The position numbers and the translations under genes were made by a program. Below, in pieces: positions 14,523-20,718 of a stretch of 24,070 nucleotides of DNA. Position 1 is the stretch's first letter. Each line of letters begins with the position of its first letter. The notes under the pieces are model-generated. The model made no database searches and had not been told where the DNA came from. It worked only from the letters and a program-made list of their open reading frames with translations. Location of the stretch: assembly GCA_031290855.1 (NCBI GenBank), contig JAISLM010000145.1, positions 1-24,070 on the forward strand, given 5' to 3'. The DNA comes from Spirochaetaceae bacterium. Its GTDB lineage: Bacteria; Spirochaetota; Spirochaetia; Treponematales; Breznakiellaceae.

Positions 14523-15659
14523 ATGAACAGACAGCGTTTCTATTTCAAGATGGTGCTAAGTTCCCTCGTCCGCCGCCGCTCGCGGATGATCGTCGCGCTG
14601 CTCGCGGTGGCGATAGGGGCGACGATCCTGTCCGGGCTTATAACGATTTACTACGACATCCCCCGTCAGATGGGCCAGGAGTTCCGCTCCTACGGCACGA
14701 ACTTCGTGATCATACCGGCGGGAAACGCGGCGTACATCGGCGCGGACACGGCGGAGCGGGCGCTGGGCTACCTGCCGGCGAGCGGCCTGATCGGGGCCGC
14801 GCCGTACCGCTACCGGATGGTCAAGGTGAACGAACAGCCGTTCATGGCGGCGGGAACCATCCTGGAAGAGGCGCGAAAGACAAGCCCCTACTGGTTCGTG
14901 TCTGGGCGCTGGCCGCAGGAAGGGGGCGAGGCGCTGATCGGCCAGCAGGTCGCCGACACGATCCGCCTCTTGCCGGGCAGCACGTTCACGATAACGGGGA
15001 CGGGGCCGTCGGGTGAAGGCTTCAGCCGCGACTTCACCGTATCGGGCGTGATGCAGTCGGGCGGCACGGAAGAGGCATTTATCTTCATGTCGCTCCCCGA
15101 CATGGAGGCGATGATAGGGGACGGCGGTAAGATCGACGCGCTTGAATGCAGCGTCTCCGCCCCTGCGGAAACGCTCAGCCTGCTAGCCGAAACGATAGGA
15201 GCGGAAGTAGAAGGCGCGAGCCCCCGCCTTGTGAAGCGCCTTACCGAGTCGGAGGGCGCCGTCCTCTCGAAGCTGCAGGCGCTCGTCTACCTCGTTACCG
15301 TGATAGTGCTGATGCTGATCATGATCTGCGTGGCGACAACGATGATGGCGGTCGTGGCCGAGCGGCGGAAGGAGATAGGACTGCGCAAAGCCCTGGGCGC
15401 GGCCAACTCCAGCCTCGCCGCCGAGTTCCTGGGCGAGGGTCTCCTGCTCGGCGGGGCGGGCGGATTTTTCGGCGGCCTTCTCGGCTTCGTCTTCGCGCAA
15501 GGAGTCGCGCTCAACGTGTTTAACCGCGCCGTCGCCTTCCTCCCGCTGCTGCTGCCGCTGACGATCATCGCGTCGATGCTGATCACGGGGATCGCGTGCC
15601 TCATACCCGTGCGAAGCGCGACCGAGGTAGACCCGGCAATCGTGCTGCGCGGCGAGTGA
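14523..15659 (+). CDS. ABC transporter permease, MacB/FtsX type (second)
   Basis: The product is 378 aa with the same plan as its upstream neighbour: one helix (about 22-42), an extracytoplasmic MacB-type domain (about 45-250) and three C-terminal helices (about 262-288, 305-335, 345-365) with the coupling motif VVAERRKEIGLRKALGAAN. The two proteins share pattern but differ clearly, so they probably form a heterodimer. The gene begins 15 bases after the previous stop, with AAGGGACGG as ribosome-binding site. Its ATPase is not next to it: a methyltransferase gene and a repeat lie between (15708-16793). This disruption is unusual for a permease/ATPase set. Confidence 0.9.
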   Translation: MNRQRFYFKMVLSSLVRRRSRMIVALLAVAIGATILSGLITIYYDIPRQMGQEFRSYGTNFVIIPAGNAAYIGADTAERALGYLPASGLIGAAPYRYRMVKVNEQPFMAAGTILEEARKTSPYWFVSGRWPQEGGEALIGQQVADTIRLLPGSTFTITGTGPSGEGFSRDFTVSGVMQSGGTEEAFIFMSLPDMEAMIGDGGKIDALECSVSAPAETLSLLAETIGAEVEGASPRLVKRLTESEGAVLSKLQALVYLVTVIVLMLIMICVATTMMAVVAERRKEIGLRKALGAANSSLAAEFLGEGLLLGGAGGFFGGLLGFVFAQGVALNVFNRAVAFLPLLLPLTIIASMLITGIACLIPVRSATEVDPAIVLRGE

Positions 15660-15671
15660 ACGCTCTTTTAT

Positions 15672-15699
15672 GCGGACGGCGGGCGAAGCGGACGGCGGG
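15672..15699 (+). repeat. 12-bp direct repeat before the methyltransferase gene
   Basis: The sequence gcggacggcggg occurs exactly twice (15672-15683 and 15688-15699), 4 bases apart, between the permease stop and the methyltransferase ribosome-binding site. It may be chance in GC-rich DNA or a slippage product. Confidence 0.5.
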
Positions 15700-15707
15700 A
15701 GGTGAAC

Positions 15708-16697
15708 ATGGAAAAAGTAAGGGCCGCAAGGAACAGGACGCTCGTCCTTTCGGAGAGCGAGAGGGTCAGGCTCCGGGAAAGGCTGCTCGTTCCGGGCGGC
15801 GGCCCCTTAAGCCTCCAGGAAATCATCAACAGGACGATCCGCGCCGATCTCCTCTCCGTCCTGGACCTGCTGCCCGTCTCTTCCGTAGACCTGCTGATAA
15901 TAGACCCGCCTTACAACCTCGACAAGAATTTCCACGGCCTCAAGTTTACAAAGACCGGTGACGATGCGTACCTCCGCTACCTGGAAAGCTGGTTCCCCGC
16001 GCTCGTCGGCGTTCTGAAGCCGGAAGGTTCGGTCTACCTCTGCGGCGACTGGCGCAGTTCCGCCTGCCTCTACCGTGTGATGCGGGACTGGACGGTCGTC
16101 CGCAACCGGATCGTCTGGCAGCGGGAGAAGGGCCGGGGGGCCGGAGCGAACTGGAAGAGCACGAGCGAGGACATCTGGTTCGGGACGCGGGGGGACGACT
16201 ACTACTTCGACACGGGCGCGGTGAAGCAGAAGCGGCGTGTACTCGCGCCCTACAGAGAGAACGGGGCGCCCAAGGACTGGGCCGAGGAGGGAGGCGGCAG
16301 GTTCCGCCTCACGCACGCGGGCAATTTCTGGGACGACATCTCGGTGCCGTATTGGTCGATGAGGGAAAACACCGACCATCCGGCGCAGAAACCGGAAAAG
16401 CTCGTCGCGAAGCTGATTCTGGCGAGCTGCCCCGAAGGCGGCATAGTGCTTGACCCCTTTCTGGGCTCCGGCACGAGCTCCGTCACTGCCAAAAAGCTCC
16501 GCCGCCGCTACATCGGCATCGAGCTGAACGAGGAGTACTGCCTCTGGGCCGAAAAGCGCCTCGCCGCCGCCGATCACGACACCGCGATCCAGGGCTACTC
16601 CGATGGCGTCTTCTGGGAAAGAAACACGTTGAACCGTCCGCCGGCGGGTTTAAAGCAAGGCGTTAAGGTTGAGGGTGCGGCGCACAATGAGGAATGA
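15708..16697 (+). CDS. Beta-class DNA methyltransferase (N6-adenine or N4-cytosine)
   Basis: The product is 329 aa. Catalytic motif IV DPPYNL (Asp66-Tyr69) comes first and the AdoMet motif I DPFLGSGTS (Asp249-Gly255) comes late, the order of beta-class enzymes. The region between (about 100-230) carries the target-recognition part, and NTDHPAQKPEKL (motif X region) precedes motif I. DPPY favours N6-adenine. The recognition site cannot be read from sequence. The ATG at 15708 is preferred over GTG 15702 because GGAGG lies 5 bases before it. No restriction endonuclease gene is adjacent, so it seems solitary. It lies within the metal-uptake locus in the same direction, with an 8-base-scale unrelated leader and a repeat on its far side. 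Confidence 0.9.
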   Translation: MEKVRAARNRTLVLSESERVRLRERLLVPGGGPLSLQEIINRTIRADLLSVLDLLPVSSVDLLIIDPPYNLDKNFHGLKFTKTGDDAYLRYLESWFPALVGVLKPEGSVYLCGDWRSSACLYRVMRDWTVVRNRIVWQREKGRGAGANWKSTSEDIWFGTRGDDYYFDTGAVKQKRRVLAPYRENGAPKDWAEEGGGRFRLTHAGNFWDDISVPYWSMRENTDHPAQKPEKLVAKLILASCPEGGIVLDPFLGSGTSSVTAKKLRRRYIGIELNEEYCLWAEKRLAAADHDTAIQGYSDGVFWERNTLNRPPAGLKQGVKVEGAAHNEE

Positions 16698-16711
16698 GCG
16701 ATGGTGATGAT

Positions 16712-16793
16712 GCGGGAGGCGTTGCTGGGGGCTTCCCCCGCAGAGGGGGTAGCGGAAGCCCGTAGGGCTGTAGCGAGGGGGAGACTTCCCCCT
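16712..16793. repeat. GC-rich intergenic repeat, copy 1
   Basis: A block with gggggcttccccc and gagggggagacttcccccttaat-type dyads fills the gap between the methyltransferase and ATPase genes. Its reverse complement resembles 19903-19990: both have gggggaa-gt-tccccc, then cgggcttcc, then gcaacgcc-ccg in the same order. It is therefore probably a dispersed repeat rather than a regulator of the ATPase. Confidence 0.6.
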
Positions 16794-16826
16794 TAATATA
16801 GAGCTTTGTTTTTGTTTGGAGGAATC

Positions 16827-17525
16827 ATGGATCTGCTTGAGTTAAGGGATATTTCGAAGGTTTACGGGACGTTACGGGCGCTGCAAAACATCAACCTGTC
16901 CGTGCGGCAGGGTGAGTGGCTCGCGATTATGGGGCCGTCAGGGTCGGGGAAGACTACGATGATGAACATCATAGGCTGCATGGACAGGCCTTCTGCGGGG
17001 GAGGTGTTTCTGGACGGGGTTAATATTTCACGCGAGGGATCGCGCGCGCTTGCCACGATACGGCGGGACAAGATTGGGCTTATCTTTCAACAGTTCCACC
17101 TTGTCAACTATCTGTCGGCGCTGGAAAACGTGATGGTGGCGCAGTACTACCACAGTATGCCGGACGAGAAGGAGGCGCTGGAGGCGCTGGAGCGTGTCGG
17201 GCTTGCCGCCCGCGCCAAGCATCTGCCGAGCCAGCTTTCCGGCGGGGAGCAGCAGCGGGTCTGTATCGCCCGCGCCCTGATCAACTACCCGATGTTGATC
17301 CTCGCGGACGAGCCTACCGGCAACCTGGACGAGGCTAACGAACAGATAGTTATCGATATTTTCAGGAAGCTGCACACCGAGGGGAGTACGATTGTCGTAG
17401 TGACGCACGACCCGGAGGTGGCCGAGGACGCCCAGCGCACGGTCGTGCTGGAGCACGGCCGGATAGCCCGCGTGATAGAAAACAAGGCTCACGCCCACCA
17501 TCACGGCTTGCGTGAGGAGGTGTGA
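16827..17525 (+). CDS. ABC transporter ATPase, MacB/LolD type
   Basis: The product is 232 aa, a complete nucleotide-binding domain: Walker A GPSGSGKTT (36-44), Q-loop IFQQFHLVNYLSALENV, signature LSGGEQQR, Walker B LILADEPTGNLD and switch His in VVTHD. The NLSALENV-type Q-loop and TGNLD are typical of the MacB/LolD/FtsE branch, matching the two FtsX-type permeases upstream. It powers that pair in the cytoplasm. The ATG at 16827 has GGAGG 4 bases ahead, and an in-frame TTG at 16806 lacks one. The C-terminus has HAHHHG, a His-rich tail that might bind metal. The next gene starts 3 bases after its stop. Confidence 0.95.
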   Translation: MDLLELRDISKVYGTLRALQNINLSVRQGEWLAIMGPSGSGKTTMMNIIGCMDRPSAGEVFLDGVNISREGSRALATIRRDKIGLIFQQFHLVNYLSALENVMVAQYYHSMPDEKEALEALERVGLAARAKHLPSQLSGGEQQRVCIARALINYPMLILADEPTGNLDEANEQIVIDIFRKLHTEGSTIVVVTHDPEVAEDAQRTVVLEHGRIARVIENKAHAHHHGLREEV

Positions 17526-17528
17526 TAG

Positions 17529-17957
17529 ATGAAAAAGGCCGCAAGCGTTTTTTTGAGGCTTTTGCTCTGCGCCATGTTGACGGGCGCACTCGCCTCTTGC
17601 GCGAAGAAGACGTACAGGGACGGCGTGTATTTCGGCAAAAGCGGCCCGGACGAAAAGGGCGCGTGGGGCGAGGTTACGGTTACGATAAAGGACGGGCGCG
17701 TCAGCGACTGCGCCTTCTTGACGCGGCAGAAGGACGGATCCGTCAAGGGCGGGGACTACGGCAAAATAAACGGGGCGATCTCCAACCAGGACTACTACAA
17801 CAAGGCCCAGCTCGCCGTCCGCGCTATGGACGAGTACGCCCGCGTCTTCCGCGAAACTGGCGACCTTGGCAAGGTGGACGCTGTAAGCGGCGCTACGAAC
17901 TCGTTCAACCAGTTCATCGAGGCCGTGGACTACGCGCTGGACGCCGCCTCCCCGTAA
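17529..17957 (+). CDS. FMN-binding lipoprotein (covalent flavin motif)
   Basis: The product is 142 aa. A lipoprotein signal peptide ends in LASC with Cys24 as lipid anchor. The rest is one FMN_bind domain: YRDGVYFGKS opens it, WGEVTVTIKDGRVSD follows, and DAVSGATNSF closes it. Thr123 in this SGAT motif is the expected site where ApbE attaches FMN through a phosphoester bond. Such small flavinylated proteins carry electrons outside the membrane, and have been linked to iron-uptake loci. Here it would pair with the Fe-S domain of the DUF2318 protein. GAGGAGG overlaps the end of the ATPase gene and sits 9 bases before the ATG, so the two are coupled. No apbE gene is in the window. Confidence 0.93.
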   Translation: MKKAASVFLRLLLCAMLTGALASCAKKTYRDGVYFGKSGPDEKGAWGEVTVTIKDGRVSDCAFLTRQKDGSVKGGDYGKINGAISNQDYYNKAQLAVRAMDEYARVFRETGDLGKVDAVSGATNSFNQFIEAVDYALDAASP

Positions 17958-17988
17958 CAGAACTATTCTTTGTAAAGTGAGCCCCGCG

Positions 17989-18125
17989 AATAATTAGTGT
18001 TTGTCCATAGTGTAGACACATTATGGACAAACTTCCTTGAAAAACGCATTTTCGCAGCCTTTAGGCGAGAAAATGCAATGTCTGTCCGCAAAGTAACAGG
18101 CTTTGTGGACAGACAATAATTAATG
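17989..18125. repeat. Cluster of three hairpins flanked by 11-bp direct repeats
   Basis: Hairpin 1 pairs 17999-18013 with 18018-18032 (15 bp, one G-U). Hairpin 2 pairs gcattttc at 18046 with gaaaatgc at 18069-18076 around gcctttaggc. Hairpin 3 pairs 18079-18093 with 18101-18115 (15 bp, one G-U). The direct repeats aataattagtg (17989-17999) and aataattaatg (18115-18125) bracket the cluster, matching at 10 of 11 positions, as a target duplication would. No terminal T-runs follow, so these are not ordinary terminators. Confidence 0.7.
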
Positions 18126-18167
18126 TTAGGAAGAAACGGTGTAAGTCACCATTTTCAGGAGGTATCC

Positions 18168-18200
18168 ATGCGAAAACCATCTCTTACCGCCGCCCGGTAA
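18168..18200 (+). CDS. Putative 10-codon leader ORF
   Basis: ATG CGA AAA CCA ... CGG TAA encodes MRKPSLTAAR. A strong AGGAGG lies 5 bases before the ATG. It is too short for a known family. It may be a leader peptide or a chance ORF, or a remnant of a deleted gene start (lys/arg-rich N-terminus). Evidence is limited to the ribosome-binding site and position before uxaC. Confidence 0.25.
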   Translation: MRKPSLTAAR

Positions 18201-18247
18201 GTGACTGACACCGATGCGTCAACTATTCATCAGCAAGGAGAGTAACA

Positions 18248-18304
18248 ATGAGAAGACTGCCTGCCGCAAGCGGCGGGGAGCTTGATTCGCAAAGTCTGGT
18301 TTAA
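18248..18304 (+). CDS. Putative 18-codon ORF, possible frameshifted remnant
   Basis: AAGGAG lies 9 bases before an ATG that opens an 18-residue ORF (MRRLPAASGGELDSQSLV). In the neighbouring frame a more protein-like stretch continues (AAGSLIRKVWFNTQANLSFA, then LAAQGLINSAKA and a stop at 18365-18367). A single-base shift within the G-run near 18275 would join the two into a protein of about 40 residues. It looks like the leftover C-terminus of a lost gene or a shifted small gene. I do not recognise the family. Confidence 0.3.
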   Translation: MRRLPAASGGELDSQSLV

Positions 18305-18441
18305 TACCCAGGCGAACCTTAGCTTCGCGCTTGCCGCGCAAGGGCTCATTAACAGCGCTAAAGCGTAAAAAACACCGCCGATAGGGGGCCTCCTTAAAAT
18401 ATCGCGGGAAATAATATACTGTGGCTCAAGGAGATTGCGGT

Positions 18442-19875
18442 ATGAAAAAGTTTATAGATAAGGATTTTTTGCTGGAGACGGATACGGCTAAGCGGCTTTA
18501 CCACGAGGCGGCGGCTTTACAGCCTATTTTTGACTATCACTGCCACCTTTTGCCGCAGGAGATCGCGGAAAATCGCCGCTACGACAACCTCGCGGAGGTC
18601 TGGCTCGCGGGCGACCACTACAAGTGGCGGGCTATGCGGGCAAACGGGGTAGACGAGCGGCTGATTACGGGGGATGCGGAGCCTTACGACAAGTTTCTCG
18701 CGTGGGCGCTGACGGTGCCCCGGCTTCTGGGGAACCCGCTCTACCACTGGACGCACCTGGAGTTGCAGCGCTACTTCGGTATCGACACCCCGCTTGACGG
18801 CAAGAGTGCCCCGAATATCTGGAGGGAGGCTAACGGCAGGCTGCAAAACGACACGGAGCTTTCGGTGGCCGGTATTTTCAACAAGTTCAGGGTGTACGCG
18901 CTGGGCACTACGGACGATCCTGTCGACAGTCTCGTGTACCACGAAAAGGTAGCGGACGCGGACAGGATCAAAACGAAGGTGCTGCCTTCGTTCAGACCGG
19001 ACAAGGCGCTTGAGATCGGCAAGCCGGGTTTCGTCGCGTACGCGGCGGAGTTGGGAAAGGCGGCGGACAGGCATATCGACTCCCTCGGCGGGATGATGAC
19101 GGCGCTTGCTGACCGTTTGGACTTCTTCGACAAGCACGGCTGCCGCGCGAGCGACCACGATCTGGAGTACGTGCCTTTCGAGCCGGCGTCGGACGGCAGC
19201 ACGGACACGGTCTGGAAAAAGGATGCCGGCACGGTTTTCGACAAGGTGATGTCGGGCGGTATCGCGGACAGGCGGGAGGCGGAGTTGTACAAGTCCTTCA
19301 TGCTCTGTTTCCTCGCCGGAGAGTACAAGCGACGCGGCTGGGCTATGCAGCTTCACATGAGCGCCCTGCGCTCGATCAACAGCGAGGCGCTGGCGCGGCT
19401 CGGCATCAACACCGGCTTCGACGTGATCCACGACCACCCGGCGGCGGAAAAGCTCTCGCGCCTTCTGGATACGATGAACCGGCGCGGCGGCCTGCCCAAA
19501 ACGATCCTGTACAGCCTAAACCCGAAAGATTACTTCCCGCTCGCCACGATAATGGGCTCGTTCCAGTCGGAGATACCGGGCAAGATGCAGCTCGGTTCGG
19601 CGTGGTGGTTCCTCGACAGCAGGGACGGCATGGAACAGCAGATGAAAACCCTAGCCGGTACCGGCCTGCTCTCCCGCTTCGTCGGGATGCTGACCGACTC
19701 GCGGAGTTTTCTCTCGTACCCGCGCCACGAGTACTTCCGGCGCATACTCTGCAACATCGTCGGCGGCTGGGCGGAGAACGGCGAAGTTCCCAACGACTGG
19801 GAACTTCTGAGCGGACTGGTAAGCGACATATCGTTTGCCAATGCCAAAGCGTACTTCGAAGAGGGCGGCGCTTGA
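18442..19875 (+). CDS. uxaC: Uronate isomerase (glucuronate isomerase)
   Basis: The product is 477 aa, the usual length for UxaC. It matches from MKKFIDKDFLLETDTAKRLY on. The metal-binding pair is in FDYHCHLLP (His33, His35), with downstream WRAMRANGV, MQLHMSALRSIN and GSAWWFLDSRDGMEQQM typical of the family. This amidohydrolase-fold enzyme converts glucuronate to fructuronate (and galacturonate to tagaturonate) as the first step of hexuronate breakdown in the cytoplasm. The ATG at 18442 is preferred over GTG 18421 because AAGGAG lies 8 bases before it. The rest of the pathway (uxuA/uxuB, uxaA/uxaB, kdgK/A) is not in the window. A TRAP transporter operon converges on it from the right. Confidence 0.97.
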   Translation: MKKFIDKDFLLETDTAKRLYHEAAALQPIFDYHCHLLPQEIAENRRYDNLAEVWLAGDHYKWRAMRANGVDERLITGDAEPYDKFLAWALTVPRLLGNPLYHWTHLELQRYFGIDTPLDGKSAPNIWREANGRLQNDTELSVAGIFNKFRVYALGTTDDPVDSLVYHEKVADADRIKTKVLPSFRPDKALEIGKPGFVAYAAELGKAADRHIDSLGGMMTALADRLDFFDKHGCRASDHDLEYVPFEPASDGSTDTVWKKDAGTVFDKVMSGGIADRREAELYKSFMLCFLAGEYKRRGWAMQLHMSALRSINSEALARLGINTGFDVIHDHPAAEKLSRLLDTMNRRGGLPKTILYSLNPKDYFPLATIMGSFQSEIPGKMQLGSAWWFLDSRDGMEQQMKTLAGTGLLSRFVGMLTDSRSFLSYPRHEYFRRILCNIVGGWAENGEVPNDWELLSGLVSDISFANAKAYFEEGGA

Positions 19876-20139
19876 TGTGAGTTGGTCTTTGGTTTTTGCG
19901 GGGGAGGGGGAAAGTTCCCCCCGGCCTCCTTCCCCCGTCACCCGACTGCGGGCTTCCCCCCCCCCCCCCCCCCCCGCAACGCCCCCGGGCTTATTCTGCC
20001 GCCGCAGTGTACATCCCCAGGGGCTGGAGGAGGCTTTTACTGCCTTGTCAGCCCCAGGCAGCGGGGCCAAAGGCTGCGCCAACTGCTTTTCCACTAAAAC
20101 CCCGGCCCAAAGCGCTAAACTTGACCCGCAATTCAGATT
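19876..20139. repeat. GC-rich repeat copy 2 with 20-C run
   Basis: This gene-free stretch after uxaC holds the second copy of the GC-rich repeat (about 19903-19990), inverted relative to 16712-16793. A run of 20 C at 19956-19975 interrupts it. Near 20114-20127 lies gctaaacttgaccc, one arm of a long-distance inverted repeat around the transposase fragment. No clean terminator for uxaC is visible, although gggggaaagttccccc (19906-19921) could form a hairpin. Confidence 0.55.
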
Positions 20140-20615
20140 TCAGGGCAGAGGTATCCCCCTGGGCCGGTTCGGTTTGGAGAGGAAATGGCGGCTGCCGCGG
20201 TTCGCCGGGCGGATTATGCCGCCCGGGTTATCGAACAAGTCCATTATCGCGGGCAGCTCGAACCCGTCCGCGGGCCTTATGTAAAAGGCCAGCCGGTCAC
20301 CGGCAAGACTTAAGCCCCGGACCGCGAAGGCAAACCTGTGCGCGGTCTCCCGGAACACCCGGTCGAACAGCGCCAGGGCCCGCCCCCCTCGGAACAGGGG
20401 TTCCCGGTTGTTGACGCGGGTACTGATTTGGTACCACACGCCCTGTTTCAGCATTCTCAAATGTCTCATGTAAATATAATTGGTGGTTAACCCGCGTTTT
20501 GCTTTAACAGGCGGAGAAAAAACGGAAAGAAGCCGAACCGGAAAGTACCTTCGACCTTCCGGCGGAGCGGCGGGGGGCTTTTCGTCAGGTAAAATTTTTA
20601 TGGGTCAAGTTTAGC
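20114..20615. repeat. 14-bp inverted repeats bracketing the transposase fragment
   Basis: The sequence gctaaacttgaccc (20114-20127) and its exact reverse complement gggtcaagtttagc (20602-20615) flank the truncated transposase gene at 20140-20469. The left copy lies 12 bases beyond the stop, and the right copy about 130 bases before the start. This is the arrangement expected of a small mobile unit. Confidence 0.65.
20140..20469 (-). pseudogene. Truncated REP-associated (Y1/IS200-like) transposase
   Basis: The product is 109 aa. MRHLRMLKQGVWYQISTRVN, NREPLF, ALALFDRVFRE and FAFAVRGLSLAGDRLAFYIR resemble the N-terminal half of Y1-type transposases of the TnpA-REP/RAYT kind. The HxH strand seems altered (FYIRPADGFELPAIM) and the protein diverges after DLFDNPGG. 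The usual WLKQTF...GHVWGDRYWSE part with the catalytic Tyr is missing. A residue of it may survive out of frame. It is therefore probably dead or acts only with another copy elsewhere. RAYT proteins mobilise hairpin repeats, and this window is rich in them. Confidence 0.6.
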
Positions 20616-20648
20616 CCAAAGCGGAGCGCTTCTCCCCGGTACCCGTAC

Positions 20649-20683
20649 AAAAAAACGGCCCCGGAACGCTGGTTACGGGGCCG
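20649..20683 (-). terminator. Rho-independent terminator of the TRAP operon
   Basis: Read on the minus strand, CGGCCCCG (20683-20676) pairs with CGGGGCCG (20663-20656), followed by TTTTTTT (20655-20649). It begins 36 bases after the dctM stop. Confidence 0.9.
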
Positions 20684-20718
20684 CCCTTGTTAGTAGACGC
20701 GGCGGTTTTACGTAAGGC

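Larger units (their letters stand above)
17958..18441. other. Gap between FMN lipoprotein and uxaC
   Basis: This stretch holds three successive hairpins flanked by short direct repeats (17989-18125), two very short ORFs with good ribosome-binding sites (18168-18200 and 18248-18304) and a possible gene remnant (18251-18367). Near 18415-18420 TATACT could be the uxaC -10, but no good -35 is visible. I find no recognised riboswitch or RNA gene. Confidence 0.55.

Noticed and set aside
15807..16577. 256-codon open frame on the minus strand
   Set aside because: It is antisense to the methyltransferase gene and arises from GC-rich codon bias. It shows no motif.
18001..18441. Riboswitch before uxaC
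   Set aside because: Hairpins are present but I recognise no known aptamer, and their symmetry fits repeats better.
18517..19437. 306-codon open frame antisense to uxaC
   Set aside because: uxaC is unmistakable on the plus strand, and the antisense product is Arg/Val-rich without a family.
20470..20648. Small genes upstream of the transposase fragment
   Set aside because: No frame with a ribosome-binding site or recognisable motif was seen.
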